Positions 16,869 to 25,152 of a DNA stretch of 64,000 nt are shown here, piece by piece. Source of the stretch: RPQJ01 sp963754535 (lineage in GTDB: Bacteria; Pseudomonadota; Gammaproteobacteria; Steroidobacterales; Steroidobacteraceae); contig CAVWGG010000010.1 in the NCBI GenBank assembly GCA_963754535.1, forward strand, positions 1 to 64,000, read 5' to 3'. A program made the position numbers and the translations under genes. The notes beneath the pieces are model-generated. The model made no database searches. It had not been told where the DNA came from and saw nothing but the letters and a program-made list of their open reading frames with translations. Every line of letters begins with the position of its first letter. The first letter of the stretch is position 1.

Positions 16869-18194
16869 TCAACGGACTTGCGCGACTCCGGCAACCGGAC
16901 TTTCCCGCAGCTGGACTCGCGCGGGCGGGAAGTGACACGTGAAGGTGCTGCCCTTGCCTTCTTCGCTGGTGATTTCGAGCTGCGCGCCATGCCGCTGCAG
17001 GGCGTGCTTCACGATCGCAAGCCCGAGCCCGGAGCCGCCGAGCTTGCGCGAGCGGCCAGCGTCCACACGATAGAAGCGCTCCGTCAATCGCGGAATGTGC
17101 GAGGCCGGAATGCCGATACCGGTGTCGCTGACTGCGACGTGACTGCCGAGTCCATCGGTCCAGTACCGGACCGCCACAGTGCCTTCCGGCGGCGTGTACT
17201 TGACGGCGTTCGTGATCAGGTTCTGGAAGATCGAATGCAGTTCGGATTCGGCTCCCAGCAGCAGCGCGTCCGATTCGAGGTGCAGGTCGAACTTCGCCGG
17301 GCGATCAGGGCGCGCGAGCACCTCCTTGCGCATCAGCGAGAGCAACCCAGCCACGTCGATGGGCTCCATCTCCGCATCGCTGCGGCCAGCCTCGAGGCGC
17401 GACAGCTCCAGCAGGTCCGAGACAATGCTGTGCATGCGCTCGGACTGTCGCTGCATTTCGCGCACGGGCTCGCGCCAGGCCGCGTCCAGGACCGGGTCTT
17501 CGGCGAGCGAATCGAGGTAGCCACGCACCACGGTCAACGGCGAGCGCAGTTCATGCGACGCGTTGGCCACGAAATCCCGGCGCATGCTTTCGAGCCGCGC
17601 TTCGCTGGTCACGTCGCGGACCATCAGCAACTGCAGGTCGCGCGTGCTGGTGGTGATGAGGTTGAAGGCGAACCAGCGATCGCCGAGGTTCGGCATGTGG
17701 ATGCGGGGTCCCGGCCCCTTGCCGCCCCCGGTCACGTAGTCGACGAACTCCGGCTGCCGGATCAGGTTGTCGATGCGGATGCCGTAATCGAGCTTGCGGC
17801 GCAACCCCAGCCAGTCTGCCGCCATCGGGTTGAACCAGAGAATTTCGCGCGTGGGCCCAAGCAGGATTGCGCCGTCCGGCATCGCCGACGTCATGCGCCG
17901 CAGTTCGCGCAGCAGCATCAGCGCACGGCGCTTGTGGAACCGCTTGCGCTGGTAGAGGCGATTGGCAAGCGCCACCGTGTCGCCCCACAGGCCATCCATG
18001 TTCGGCGGCTGCAGGATGCTGCGCAGGCGCAGCCAGTGCTCGAAGCGGATGAGATTGCGCGCCTGCCAGGCGACCACGGCGGCAAGGTACAGCGAGGTGC
18101 ACAACCCCGGTCGATCGATGATCCAGCCGAAGGCCAGGGCCGCCAGCAGTCCACTGACGATACCGAGGAGATGCTGCCAGGCAGGTCGGGTCAA
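16869..18194 (-). CDS. phoR: Phosphate-regulon sensor histidine kinase PhoR
   Basis: 441 residues. Two N-terminal membrane helices with a PhoR-specific (DUF3329-like) segment at 1-95, a PAS domain around 98-210 (MPDGAILLGPTREILWFNPM), the dimerisation/phospho-acceptor H-box NASHELRSPLTVVRGYLDSL near 220, and ATPase motifs N (NLITNAVKYT), G1 (VSDTGIGIP) and G2 (GGSGLGLAIVKHAL). The start appears to be TTG at 18194 with GAGG about 10 nt upstream. It phosphorylates PhoB when phosphate is scarce, under Pst/PhoU control, and lies 33 bp after phoB. Confidence 0.95.
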   Translation of the reverse strand: MTRPAWQHLLGIVSGLLAALAFGWIIDRPGLCTSLYLAAVVAWQARNLIRFEHWLRLRSILQPPNMDGLWGDTVALANRLYQRKRFHKRRALMLLRELRRMTSAMPDGAILLGPTREILWFNPMAADWLGLRRKLDYGIRIDNLIRQPEFVDYVTGGGKGPGPRIHMPNLGDRWFAFNLITTSTRDLQLLMVRDVTSEARLESMRRDFVANASHELRSPLTVVRGYLDSLAEDPVLDAAWREPVREMQRQSERMHSIVSDLLELSRLEAGRSDAEMEPIDVAGLLSLMRKEVLARPDRPAKFDLHLESDALLLGAESELHSIFQNLITNAVKYTPPEGTVAVRYWTDGLGSHVAVSDTGIGIPASHIPRLTERFYRVDAGRSRKLGGSGLGLAIVKHALQRHGAQLEITSEEGKGSTFTCHFPPARVQLRESPVAGVAQVR

Positions 18195-18227
18195 GCGCTG
18201 CGATCCTCGGTCCGTCGATCGACCGGC

Positions 18228-18923
18228 CTACTCGGGCCGGATCGAGAAACGATACCCCGAACCACGGACCGTCTGCACGAGCGAGTCGCAAGCGAACGGC
18301 TCCAGCGCCTTGCGCAACCGGCGGATGTGCACATCCACGGTGCGTTCCTCCACGTACACGTTGCCGCCCCAGACACGATCGAGCAGCTGGCTGCGCGAAT
18401 ACACGCGCTCCGGGTGTTCCATGAAGAACTGCAGCAGGCGGTACTCGGTCGGACCGAGCGATACCGTCTGCTCGCCGACGATGACACGGTGGCTGACGGG
18501 ATCGAGCTTCAGCGCACCCGCCTCGATGGCCTCGCCCGAGGCCGTCGGCGACGATCGCCGCAGCACGGCCTGGATCCGCGCCAGCAGCTCGCGCGGGCTG
18601 AACGGCTTGGTGACGTAATCGTCGGCACCGCCTTCGAGACCCGCGATCTTGTCCTGCTCTTCGGCGCGGGCCGTGAGCAGGATCACCGGCAGGTCCTGCG
18701 TCTCTTTATTGCGCTTGATCGAGCGCGTGAGTTCGAGGCCGCTCTGGTCGGGCAGCATCCAGTCGACGAGCAACAGGTCGGGCCGCGAGTCCGCGATGCG
18801 CGAACGGGCCTCGCTGCAGTCCTCCGCCTCGGCTACGGTGTAACCGGCGCGACGCAGCCCGAACGCGATCATGTCGCGAATGGGCTTCTCGTCTTCGACG
18901 ATGAGGATCTGCTTGCCCGTCAT
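18228..18923 (-). CDS. phoB: Phosphate-regulon response regulator PhoB
   Basis: Receiver domain at the N-terminus (ILIVEDEKPIRDMIAFGLRR, phospho-Asp in LLVDWMLPDQSG, Lys in DDYVTKPFSPRELLAR) and a winged-helix OmpR/PhoB domain at the C-terminus (TVDVHIRRLRKAL, VRGSGYRFS). The ATG at 18923 (231 residues) is preferred to the one at 18950: the Pho box and -10 put the transcription start at about 18953, which would leave almost no leader for the upstream start. The gene heads phoB-phoR and is likely autoregulated. Confidence 0.93.
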   Translation of the reverse strand: MTGKQILIVEDEKPIRDMIAFGLRRAGYTVAEAEDCSEARSRIADSRPDLLLVDWMLPDQSGLELTRSIKRNKETQDLPVILLTARAEEQDKIAGLEGGADDYVTKPFSPRELLARIQAVLRRSSPTASGEAIEAGALKLDPVSHRVIVGEQTVSLGPTEYRLLQFFMEHPERVYSRSQLLDRVWGGNVYVEERTVDVHIRRLRKALEPFACDSLVQTVRGSGYRFSIRPE

Positions 18924-18959
18924 GACTGGTCCGGTTGCGCTGTATGCCATTGCAGCCGC

Positions 18960-18993
18960 ATTACAGTCGCCAATTATGACAATCCCGTGACGG
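18960..18993 (-). promoter_or_regulatory. Pho box and -10 of phoBR
   Basis: On the minus strand CCGTCAC (18993-18987), 4 nt, TTGTCAT (18982-18976), then 10 nt and TGTAAT (18965-18960), a good -10. The box overlaps the last codons of tsaB, so the phoBR promoter is embedded in the end of the upstream gene. Confidence 0.82.
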
Positions 18994-19711
18994 GCGGTCG
19001 CGCAGGTCGCGCCACGTCGTCACGGATGTAGACCGGCAGCGCCTCTGCGGCACCCACACCTTCACCTTTCTGCAACATCCGCTCGCCCAGGCGCGCGATC
19101 GCGTCGGCGCGTGGGTACACGCCTTCGTGACAGGTGAGTCCGGCGGCTTCGAGCCGGGCCCGGAGTGCCGGATAGCGGGGAATGCCATTGCCCGCGAAGT
19201 GCCCAACGGTTGGCGCTGGCTGCACGCGGTCTTCGGGACCGACGGTTTCCGGGGCCAGCGCGATGGGCACGCACGGGTCGCCCGGATCGAACCGGTAGCA
19301 GCCCCAGTACACCTCGTTCATGCGCGCGTCGTTGCAGACGAGGACGCCGGAGGAAGTGGAGGAAGGACAGGAAGGGGAGGAAGGAAAGGAAGTCGTCAGG
19401 TACGCGACGGCGGCGAGACTCGATACCGACGCGACGCGAAGGCTCGCTCCGTACGCGAGCCCCTGGATGACGCCGGCCGCGATGCGCAACCCGGTGAAGC
19501 CGCCCGGTCCGCGGCCGAACGCGAGGCCGTCGAGATCTCTGAGCTTGCAGCCCGCCTCCGCCAGCAATCCGTCGATCATCGGCAGGATGAGCTCGGCGTG
19601 ACCGCGCTCGGTGACGATGAACCGCTGGCGCACCTCGCCATCGGACCACAGCAGCGCGGCCGAGCAGGCCTCGGTCGACGTGTCGATCGCGAGCACACGC
19701 AACCGGGTCAT
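18974..19711 (-). CDS. tsaB: tRNA threonylcarbamoyladenosine biosynthesis protein TsaB
   Basis: 245 residues of the ASKHA-fold TsaB family, which dimerises with TsaD to make t6A37 in ANN-decoding tRNAs. Recognisable blocks: VLAIDTSTEACSAAL, FGRGPGGFTGLRIAAGVIQG and CNDARMNEVYWGCYRFD. The start at 19711 overlaps the helicase stop (ATGA). Between ASVSSLAAVAYL and VLVCNDARM there is a Ser/Pro-rich insertion (SFPSSPSCPSSTSSG) encoded by a purine-rich GGAAGG-type repeat on the plus strand, about 12 residues more than usual. Confidence 0.94.
   Translation of the reverse strand: MTRLRVLAIDTSTEACSAALLWSDGEVRQRFIVTERGHAELILPMIDGLLAEAGCKLRDLDGLAFGRGPGGFTGLRIAAGVIQGLAYGASLRVASVSSLAAVAYLTTSFPSSPSCPSSTSSGVLVCNDARMNEVYWGCYRFDPGDPCVPIALAPETVGPEDRVQPAPTVGHFAGNGIPRYPALRARLEAAGLTCHEGVYPRADAIARLGERMLQKGEGVGAAEALPVYIRDDVARPARPPVTGLS
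19348..19400 (+). repeat. Purine-rich GGAAGG low-complexity tract inside tsaB
   Basis: The plus strand reads a run of GGAGGAAG and GGAAGG units over about 50 bp. It encodes (on the minus strand) the extra Ser/Pro stretch of TsaB and preserves the frame, as expected for an expanded microsatellite-like insertion. Confidence 0.6.
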
Positions 19712-21642
19712 CCGAGTTTGTCGCGCAGGAAGGCCTGCACGTCCTCCAGCGCGCGCGTACGGCGCATCGGCGGCAGGCTGGTGATGAACTGACGTCCGTA
19801 GCCTTTCGTCACCAGGCGAGTATCGCAGAGCATGACGACGCCGCAGTCGGTTTCGTCGCGAATCAGCCGACCCACGCCCTGCTTCAGCGCAATCACCGCC
19901 TGCGGCACCTGTTCGTCGAAAAACGGGTTGCCGCCCTGCTCGCGGATCGCCGCGAGCCGCGCCTTGAGCAGCGGATCGTCGGGTGCTGCGAACGGCAGCT
20001 TGTCGATGATGACGACGCTGAGCGCCTCGCCCTTCACGTCGATGCCTTCCCAGAAGCTGCCAGTGCCGAGCAGCACCGCATTGCCGGCTTCGCGGAATGC
20101 GCGCAACAGGTGGTCGCGCGAAGCGCCGCCCTGGATCAGCACCGGGTACGGCGGATTCTCGCCCCAATGGCGATGCAGTTCTTCGGCGCCTTCGCGCAGG
20201 CCGCGATGGCTCGTGAACAGGATGAACGCGCGGCCGCCGCTCGCCTCGAGCACCGGCAACGCCGCGTTGATCACGTTGCGCGAATGCTCCGGCGCACCCG
20301 GCTCACCGAGGCCTTTCGGCAGGTACATCAGCGCCTGGTTCGCGAAATCGAACGGGCTCTCGAAACGCACGGTCGTCGCGCGCGTGAGCCCGCTGCGGCG
20401 CTTGAAATGCGAGAAGTCGTCACCGACGGCAAGCGTGGCGGACGTGAGAATCCATGCGCAAGGCTGGGTCTCCATCAGGGACGCGAGCTGGCTCGCGACG
20501 TCCACGGGGGCGAAATGTGCACTGACGTTGCGCGCGCTCGTTTCAGCCCAGCGCACGCCGCCCGGCGCTTCCTCGGCCGTCAACGAATGCAGCCGGTCCG
20601 CGCTTTCCTCGAGTCGCTCCTGCAGGCGCTTGAACGCGGCCTGCCCGTCGGCGCCGAGCGGCGCGATGGCCTCGGCCAATTCCTTCGCGCGCGCCCCCAG
20701 CCCGTTCAATGCTTCGAGCAGGCGGTCCGGCCACTGCGTATGTTCCAGCCGCGCCTCCTGGCCGCCGGTGATCGCCAGCACGGCCGCGATCTGCGCATCC
20801 AGCCCGCTCAGCGCGCCGTCGACCTTGCCGGCCATCTGCTGCGCGAGCAGCAGTTCACCCGCAACGTCTTTCGAAATGGTGGCGAGCTGGCGCGTGCTGA
20901 CGCTGTACCCGAGGAACTGCGCGGCGACGTCCGGCAGCTGGTGCGCCTCGTCGATCACGATCGCGTCGGCGCCGGGCAGCAGGTCGCCGAAGCCCTCTTC
21001 CTTCAGCACGAGGTCGGCCATCAACAGGTAATGATTGACGACGACGATGTCGGCGGCCTGCGCCTCGCGACGTGCCGCGAGCACGAAACACTCTTCGAAT
21101 TTCGGGCACTCCGCACCGAGGCAGTTCTCGCGCGTCGACGTCACCCATGGCCACACGGGGTCCTGCTCACCGACGCCGGGCAACTCGCCGACGTCGCCCC
21201 GCTTCGTGGTGTAGGACCACGAACGAACCTTGGGCAGCGCCATCGCGACTTCCTTGCGCAGACCCCGCGCATAGGCCTGTTGCTCCGCCATGTCGAGCCG
21301 GTGACGGCAGAGGTAGTTGGAACGGCCCTTCAGCAACGCGATGCGCACGGGACGGCCGATCGCCGAACAGATCGTCGGCAGGTCACGATGAAACAACTGG
21401 TCCTGCAGCGCGCGCGTGCCGGTCGAAACGATGACCTTGCGACCGGACAGCAATGCAGGCACGAGGTACGCGAACGTCTTGCCGGTGCCGGTGCCCGCCT
21501 CGACCACCAGTTGCGTGCGCTTCTGCAGCGCCGCGGCGACGTGCTCCGCCATCTCGATCTGTTGCGGGCGCGTGGTGTAGCCCGGCAGCGCGCGGGCCAG
21601 CGGCCCTTCGGGGCCCAGGATTTCAGCCAGCGGCAGTGCCAT
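19708..21642 (-). CDS. yoaA: YoaA/DinG-type Fe-S ATP-dependent DNA helicase
   Basis: 644 residues of the XPD/DinG superfamily-2 helicases. Walker A EAGTGTGKTFAYL (about residues 49-61), candidate Fe-S cysteines (NYLCRHRLDM, ENCLGAECPKFEECF), DEAH box IVIDEAHQLP, and C-terminal motifs including FILFTSHRGLREGA, GTGSFWEGIDVKG and QGVGRLIRDETD. Length and lack of an exonuclease domain favour YoaA, a repair helicase that works with the polymerase III chi subunit in E. coli. It lies 5 bp after the DUF11-like gene and overlaps tsaB. Confidence 0.93.
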   Translation of the reverse strand: MALPLAEILGPEGPLARALPGYTTRPQQIEMAEHVAAALQKRTQLVVEAGTGTGKTFAYLVPALLSGRKVIVSTGTRALQDQLFHRDLPTICSAIGRPVRIALLKGRSNYLCRHRLDMAEQQAYARGLRKEVAMALPKVRSWSYTTKRGDVGELPGVGEQDPVWPWVTSTRENCLGAECPKFEECFVLAARREAQAADIVVVNHYLLMADLVLKEEGFGDLLPGADAIVIDEAHQLPDVAAQFLGYSVSTRQLATISKDVAGELLLAQQMAGKVDGALSGLDAQIAAVLAITGGQEARLEHTQWPDRLLEALNGLGARAKELAEAIAPLGADGQAAFKRLQERLEESADRLHSLTAEEAPGGVRWAETSARNVSAHFAPVDVASQLASLMETQPCAWILTSATLAVGDDFSHFKRRSGLTRATTVRFESPFDFANQALMYLPKGLGEPGAPEHSRNVINAALPVLEASGGRAFILFTSHRGLREGAEELHRHWGENPPYPVLIQGGASRDHLLRAFREAGNAVLLGTGSFWEGIDVKGEALSVVIIDKLPFAAPDDPLLKARLAAIREQGGNPFFDEQVPQAVIALKQGVGRLIRDETDCGVVMLCDTRLVTKGYGRQFITSLPPMRRTRALEDVQAFLRDKLG

Positions 21643-21647
21643 GTGCG

Positions 21648-22298
21648 TCAGGAGAACGTCGCGCGGAAGCGCAGCAGCGCGGTCGACGCCGGGCCCAGCG
21701 GTTTGCTGAGTACCCAGCGCACGTGCGTATAGTCGTTCTCGAGCGGCTTGCGCTGGCCCTTCTTGCCGCCGCCCGCGGCGCGCGCAAGCGCTTCCGGCGT
21801 CGCAAAGGTCTTGCCGCCGTCGAGCGAGAACTGGATTTCAGCCGCAGGTCCCGTGGCCGAGCCACGCAGGTAACGCACGCCGAAAGGCAAGCGCTTGGTG
21901 ACGACGATGGTGTCCACCGCCTGCCTGCCCGGATTGCGCACGCGCACGGTGTAATGAACTTCATCGCCGGCATTGAGCCGTTCGGCCGGGATCCAGCGAC
22001 GAATTTCCTGCCTGCCCGGGCCCTCGCTCACTTCGAGTTTCTGCACTTCGATCGATGTATCCAGCGGACCAGACCCGGTGGCCTCGGCGACGCTGACGCT
22101 GTCGCGAGCGTCCTGCGCCTGCGCCCGGCCCTGCCCGACCGCCACACCCAGCACGAGCAGCACGAATGCCACCAGCGCCGCACGGAACCAATGCCTGCGG
22201 CTGCCAGCGCCACGCCGCAAACGGTGTAAAGGTTGGATCCGGAGGGTAGGCATCGGGGGCGGACTCTGCGGGACGGGCGAGTTCGAGGCAAGTGACAT
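21648..22298 (-). CDS. Membrane-anchored DUF11-like hypothetical protein
   Basis: 216 residues. A basic N-terminus (about 40 residues) leads into one hydrophobic segment (ALVAFVLLVLGVAVG) then a periplasmic domain with VQKLEVSEGPGRQ, AGDEVHYTVRVRNPGRQAVD and RLPFGVRYLRGSATGP, resembling the beta-sandwich DUF11/conserved-repeat fold. Start choice is unclear; an ATG at 22253 would drop a Pro-rich leader. It precedes yoaA by 5 bp, suggesting cotranscription, but no functional link is evident. Confidence 0.7.
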   Translation of the reverse strand: MSLASNSPVPQSPPPMPTLRIQPLHRLRRGAGSRRHWFRAALVAFVLLVLGVAVGQGRAQAQDARDSVSVAEATGSGPLDTSIEVQKLEVSEGPGRQEIRRWIPAERLNAGDEVHYTVRVRNPGRQAVDTIVVTKRLPFGVRYLRGSATGPAAEIQFSLDGGKTFATPEALARAAGGGKKGQRKPLENDYTHVRWVLSKPLGPASTALLRFRATFS

Positions 22299-22390
22299 AC
22301 CGGGTGCGGACGCCCGGAAATACCCTTGTGGCGCAGGGGGTTCCGGTTCGCCTACGCGCCGTCCCCGCTGCCTTGGGCATATCTACCAAT

Positions 22391-22419
22391 TTGACAGTAG
22401 TTATCATCTGGACTATTGT
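22391..22419 (+). promoter_or_regulatory. Sigma-70 promoter of the phasin gene
   Basis: TTGACA (22391-22396), a 17-nt spacer and TATTGT (22414-22419): a perfect -35 and a -10 matching four of six positions. Transcription would begin near 22426, giving a leader of about 45 nt that contains the operator at 22434-22444 and the AGGAG ribosome site. Confidence 0.85.
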
Positions 22420-22433
22420 GCAATGCAGCAATG

Positions 22434-22444
22434 CTGCAATGCAG
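22434..22444 (+). promoter_or_regulatory. PhaR-like operator in the phasin leader
   Basis: CTGCAATGCAG is a perfect palindrome of the CTGC-N3-GCAG type, the TGC-rich pattern I recall for the polyhydroxybutyrate-responsive repressor PhaR. Further GCAATG/GCAGCA units flank it (22420-22447). Position just after the start point suits repression. PhaR itself is not in this window. Confidence 0.6.
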
Positions 22445-22471
22445 CAGTCCTGGACAACCAAGGAGACCTCT

Positions 22472-23020
22472 ATGTTCGTAGATATGCAGGAATACGTCGC
22501 CGAGGGCGGTGAGCTGCTCGTCGGTAAAGTTCGCAAGTTCCGCCAGAACTCCGTTGAATCCGTGCGCGAAGCCGTCACCGGCTCCGCCGAAACCCTGAAG
22601 GCCCTGAAGAGCCCTGTGCGCATGATCGCGCGCTCGGGCGTCAAGCTGACCGCGGTCTCGCAGACGACCGTGCAGAACCTGATCGAATTGCAGTCGGACG
22701 TCGTGACGTCCGCCCTGACCGAAGTCGCGCTGCGCCTCGAGCGCGCGACCCAGGCCGAAAACATCGTCGAATTCGTGCGCGAGCAGATCGACCTCACGCC
22801 CGCCACGCGCGCACGCGTGGTCGAAGACGCCACCCGCGCCGTGACGATCTTCAAGACGGCAGGCCGCGACATCCGCAACGTCGCCAAGCACGCCTACGTG
22901 AGCCTCGTCGAGAAGGCCGAGAAGGAAGTCGAAGCGCCGAAGGCTGCCGTGCGTCGCAAGACCGCCGCGGTCAAGCGCGGTGCACGCAAGACCGTCAAGC
23001 GCGCGCGCAAGGCCGCTTAA
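22472..23020 (+). CDS. Phasin family protein
   Basis: 182 residues, amphipathic and helical throughout, with an Ala/Lys/Arg-rich C-terminal tail from about residue 155 (AAVRRKTAAVKRGARKTVK) like that of PhaF-type or histone-like phasins. Phasins coat polyhydroxyalkanoate granules. AAGGAG lies about 6 nt before the ATG at 22472. The strong promoter and PhaR-like operator support PHA regulation. The basic tail could bind DNA and link granules to the nucleoid; this is inference. Confidence 0.82.
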   Translation: MFVDMQEYVAEGGELLVGKVRKFRQNSVESVREAVTGSAETLKALKSPVRMIARSGVKLTAVSQTTVQNLIELQSDVVTSALTEVALRLERATQAENIVEFVREQIDLTPATRARVVEDATRAVTIFKTAGRDIRNVAKHAYVSLVEKAEKEVEAPKAAVRRKTAAVKRGARKTVKRARKAA

Positions 23021-23103
23021 CCGTCTGATTTCGGACGAAAGCCGGGCCCGCACCGCCTCGTAACACCAAGAAGCGGGCCCTGGCCACAGGTCTCCCCCTG
23101 ATT

Positions 23104-23130
23104 GCGCCCTCCCCGGAGGGCGCTTTTTTT
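23104..23130 (+). terminator. Rho-independent terminator of the phasin gene
   Basis: GCGCCCTCC (23104-23112) pairs perfectly with GGAGGGCGC (23115-23123) across a 2-nt loop, followed by seven T residues (23124-23130). Confidence 0.93.
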
Positions 23131-23193
23131 GGTGAGTACTTTCCGGCACGCACCGTTTATGTCGCAACGCAGCGCAGCAGGGGATCGGGCGGC

Positions 23194-23199
23194 TATAAT
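23194..23199 (+). promoter_or_regulatory. -10 element of pckG
   Basis: A perfect TATAAT 28 bp before the pckG ATG. No convincing -35 is visible 16-18 nt upstream, so an activator or an extended contact may be needed. Confidence 0.55.
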
Positions 23200-23226
23200 T
23201 CACCGACTGTGGCAGAAGGTTCCGTA

Positions 23227-24972
23227 ATGACTACGAATACATCCCTGCGCGATTGGGTTGAGCAGACGGCGAAACTCACGCAACCCGACCGCATCCACTG
23301 GTGCAACGGCTCGGACATCGAACGCGACGAGCTGGTCGGGCTGATGCTCGGCACCGGTGACCTGATCGAGCTCAACCAGACGACGTTCCCCAACTGCTAC
23401 CTGCACCGCTCGAACCCTTCAGATGTCGCGCGCGTCGAGCACCTCACCTTCATCTGCACGCCGCAGAAGGAAGACGCGGGCCCGAACAACAACTGGATGG
23501 ATCCGGCCGAAGGTCACAAGACCATCGACGCGCTGTTCGACGGCTGCATGAAGGGCCGCACGATGTACGTCGTGCCCTACTGCATGGGCCCGATCAACTC
23601 GCCTTACTCGCGCTGCGGCGTGGAGATCACCGACAGCCCGTACGTCGTGCTCAACATGCGCATCATGACGCGCATGGGCACGCCGGCGCTGCACCGGATC
23701 GAAAAAGACGGCACCTTCGTCAAGGGCCTGCACTCGATCGGCGACCTCGATCCGGACAAGCGCTTCATCATGCATTTCCCCGAGGAGCTCTCGATCAAGA
23801 GCATCGGCTCGGGCTACGGCGGCAATGCGCTGCTCGGCAAGAAGTGCCATGCGCTGCGCATCGCAAGCTTCCAGGCGCGCACCGAAGGCTGGCTCGCCGA
23901 GCACATGCTGATCGTCGGCATGGAGAATCCGCGCGGCGAAGTGCACTACATCCTCGGCGCATTCCCATCGGCCTGCGGCAAGACCAACCTCGGCATGCTG
24001 ATCCCGCCGGACACGATGCCGGGCTGGAAGGTCTGGACGATCGGCGAAGACATCGCCTGGCTGCACGTGGGCAGCGACGGCCGCCTGCGCGCGATCAACC
24101 CGGAAGCCGGCTTCTTCGGCGTGGTGCCGGGCACCAGCCCGAAGACCAACCGCAACGCGTACGAGATGATCCATCACGACACGATCTTCACGAACGTGGC
24201 GCTGACGGCCGACAACGAGCCGTGGTGGGAAGGCCGCACGTCGGGCACGCCGGTCATCGACTGGCAGGGCAAGCCTTACGACAAGGCGACCGCGAAGACG
24301 CCGGCCGCGCATCCGAATTCACGCTTCACCGTCTCGGCGAAGCAGAACCCGGCCTACAACCACCTCATGGAGCACCCGGAAGGCGTGCCGATCTCGGCGA
24401 TCCTGTTCGGTGGACGCCGTCGTGAAGTCGCGCCGCTCGTGTACGAAGCACGCGACTGGGCGCACGGCGTGATGATCGGCGCCGGCATGGCGTCCGAGAC
24501 GACCGCTGCGGCCGTCGGCCAGGTGGGCGTGGTGCGCCGCGACTCGATGGCGATGAAGCCGTTCTGCGGCTACAACTTCGCCGACTACTGGACGCATTGG
24601 CTGAGTTTCGAGGGCAAGGCCAAGCAACTGCCGAAGATCTACCACGTCAACTGGTTCCGCCAGGACAAGGACGGCAAGTTCCTGTGGCCGGGCTTCGGCG
24701 ACAACCTGCGCGTGCTGTCGTGGGTCATCGATCGTTGCGAAGGCCGCGCACAGGCAAAGGAAACCCCGATCGGCTTCCTGCCGCGCCCCGAGGACATCGA
24801 CCTCAAGGGCCTGAGCCTGCCCGAGTCGTCGCTGCACCAGTTGCTCGACCTCGACACGGCCGCCTGGCACGTCGAGATCGATGACATCGGCAAGTATCTC
24901 GAGAGCTACGGCGCCCGCATGCCGGCGAAGCTCAAAGAGCAGTACCAGCAGGTGAAGCACGGGCTCGGCTGA
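23227..24972 (+). CDS. pckG: Phosphoenolpyruvate carboxykinase (GTP)
   Basis: 581 residues. Converts oxaloacetate plus GTP to PEP, CO2 and GDP at the start of gluconeogenesis. The GTP-type kinase loop FPSACGKTNLGML (about residues 243-255) contains the catalytic Cys and P-loop Lys. Other family blocks are NNNWMDPAEGHKTIDALFDG, RTMYVVPYCMGP, GYGGNALLGKKCHALRIAS and FLWPGFGDNLRVLSWVIDRC. The ATG at 23227 has AGAAGG upstream; a GTG at 23209 is possible. The ATP-dependent enzyme (pckA) is a different family. A perfect 42-bp inverted repeat follows the gene. Confidence 0.97.
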   Translation: MTTNTSLRDWVEQTAKLTQPDRIHWCNGSDIERDELVGLMLGTGDLIELNQTTFPNCYLHRSNPSDVARVEHLTFICTPQKEDAGPNNNWMDPAEGHKTIDALFDGCMKGRTMYVVPYCMGPINSPYSRCGVEITDSPYVVLNMRIMTRMGTPALHRIEKDGTFVKGLHSIGDLDPDKRFIMHFPEELSIKSIGSGYGGNALLGKKCHALRIASFQARTEGWLAEHMLIVGMENPRGEVHYILGAFPSACGKTNLGMLIPPDTMPGWKVWTIGEDIAWLHVGSDGRLRAINPEAGFFGVVPGTSPKTNRNAYEMIHHDTIFTNVALTADNEPWWEGRTSGTPVIDWQGKPYDKATAKTPAAHPNSRFTVSAKQNPAYNHLMEHPEGVPISAILFGGRRREVAPLVYEARDWAHGVMIGAGMASETTAAAVGQVGVVRRDSMAMKPFCGYNFADYWTHWLSFEGKAKQLPKIYHVNWFRQDKDGKFLWPGFGDNLRVLSWVIDRCEGRAQAKETPIGFLPRPEDIDLKGLSLPESSLHQLLDLDTAAWHVEIDDIGKYLESYGARMPAKLKEQYQQVKHGLG

Positions 24973-24996
24973 CGCGCGCCGCGCGGCGCGGCGCGC

Positions 24997-25140
24997 GAGG
25001 GGTTAGGGGATAGGGGTTGGGGGTTAGTCGGAGGTGCGGTTGAGACCTGAAAAATGGACTCAACTCCTGCCGTGGAGCGACGAGGCGTCGGCCTTCAACG
25101 CACCTCCGACTAACCCCCAACCCCTATCCCCTAACCCCTC
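24997..25140. repeat. 42-bp perfect inverted repeat with G-rich arms
   Basis: Arm 24997-25038 is the exact reverse complement of 25099-25140, with a 60-nt spacer. The left arm contains four or more G-runs (GGGGTTAGGGGATAGGGG, then TTGGGGG), a G-quadruplex-type motif on the plus strand; the right arm has it on the minus strand. It lies between the convergent ends of pckG and the cyclase gene and could end transcription from both sides, although no T-run follows. Confidence 0.85.
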
Positions 25141-25152
25141 AGCTCGAGGACG

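Noticed and set aside
15492..19031. 1179-codon plus-strand frame across porin 2, phoR and phoB
   Set aside because: Antisense to three well-supported genes; composition is that of a GC shadow.
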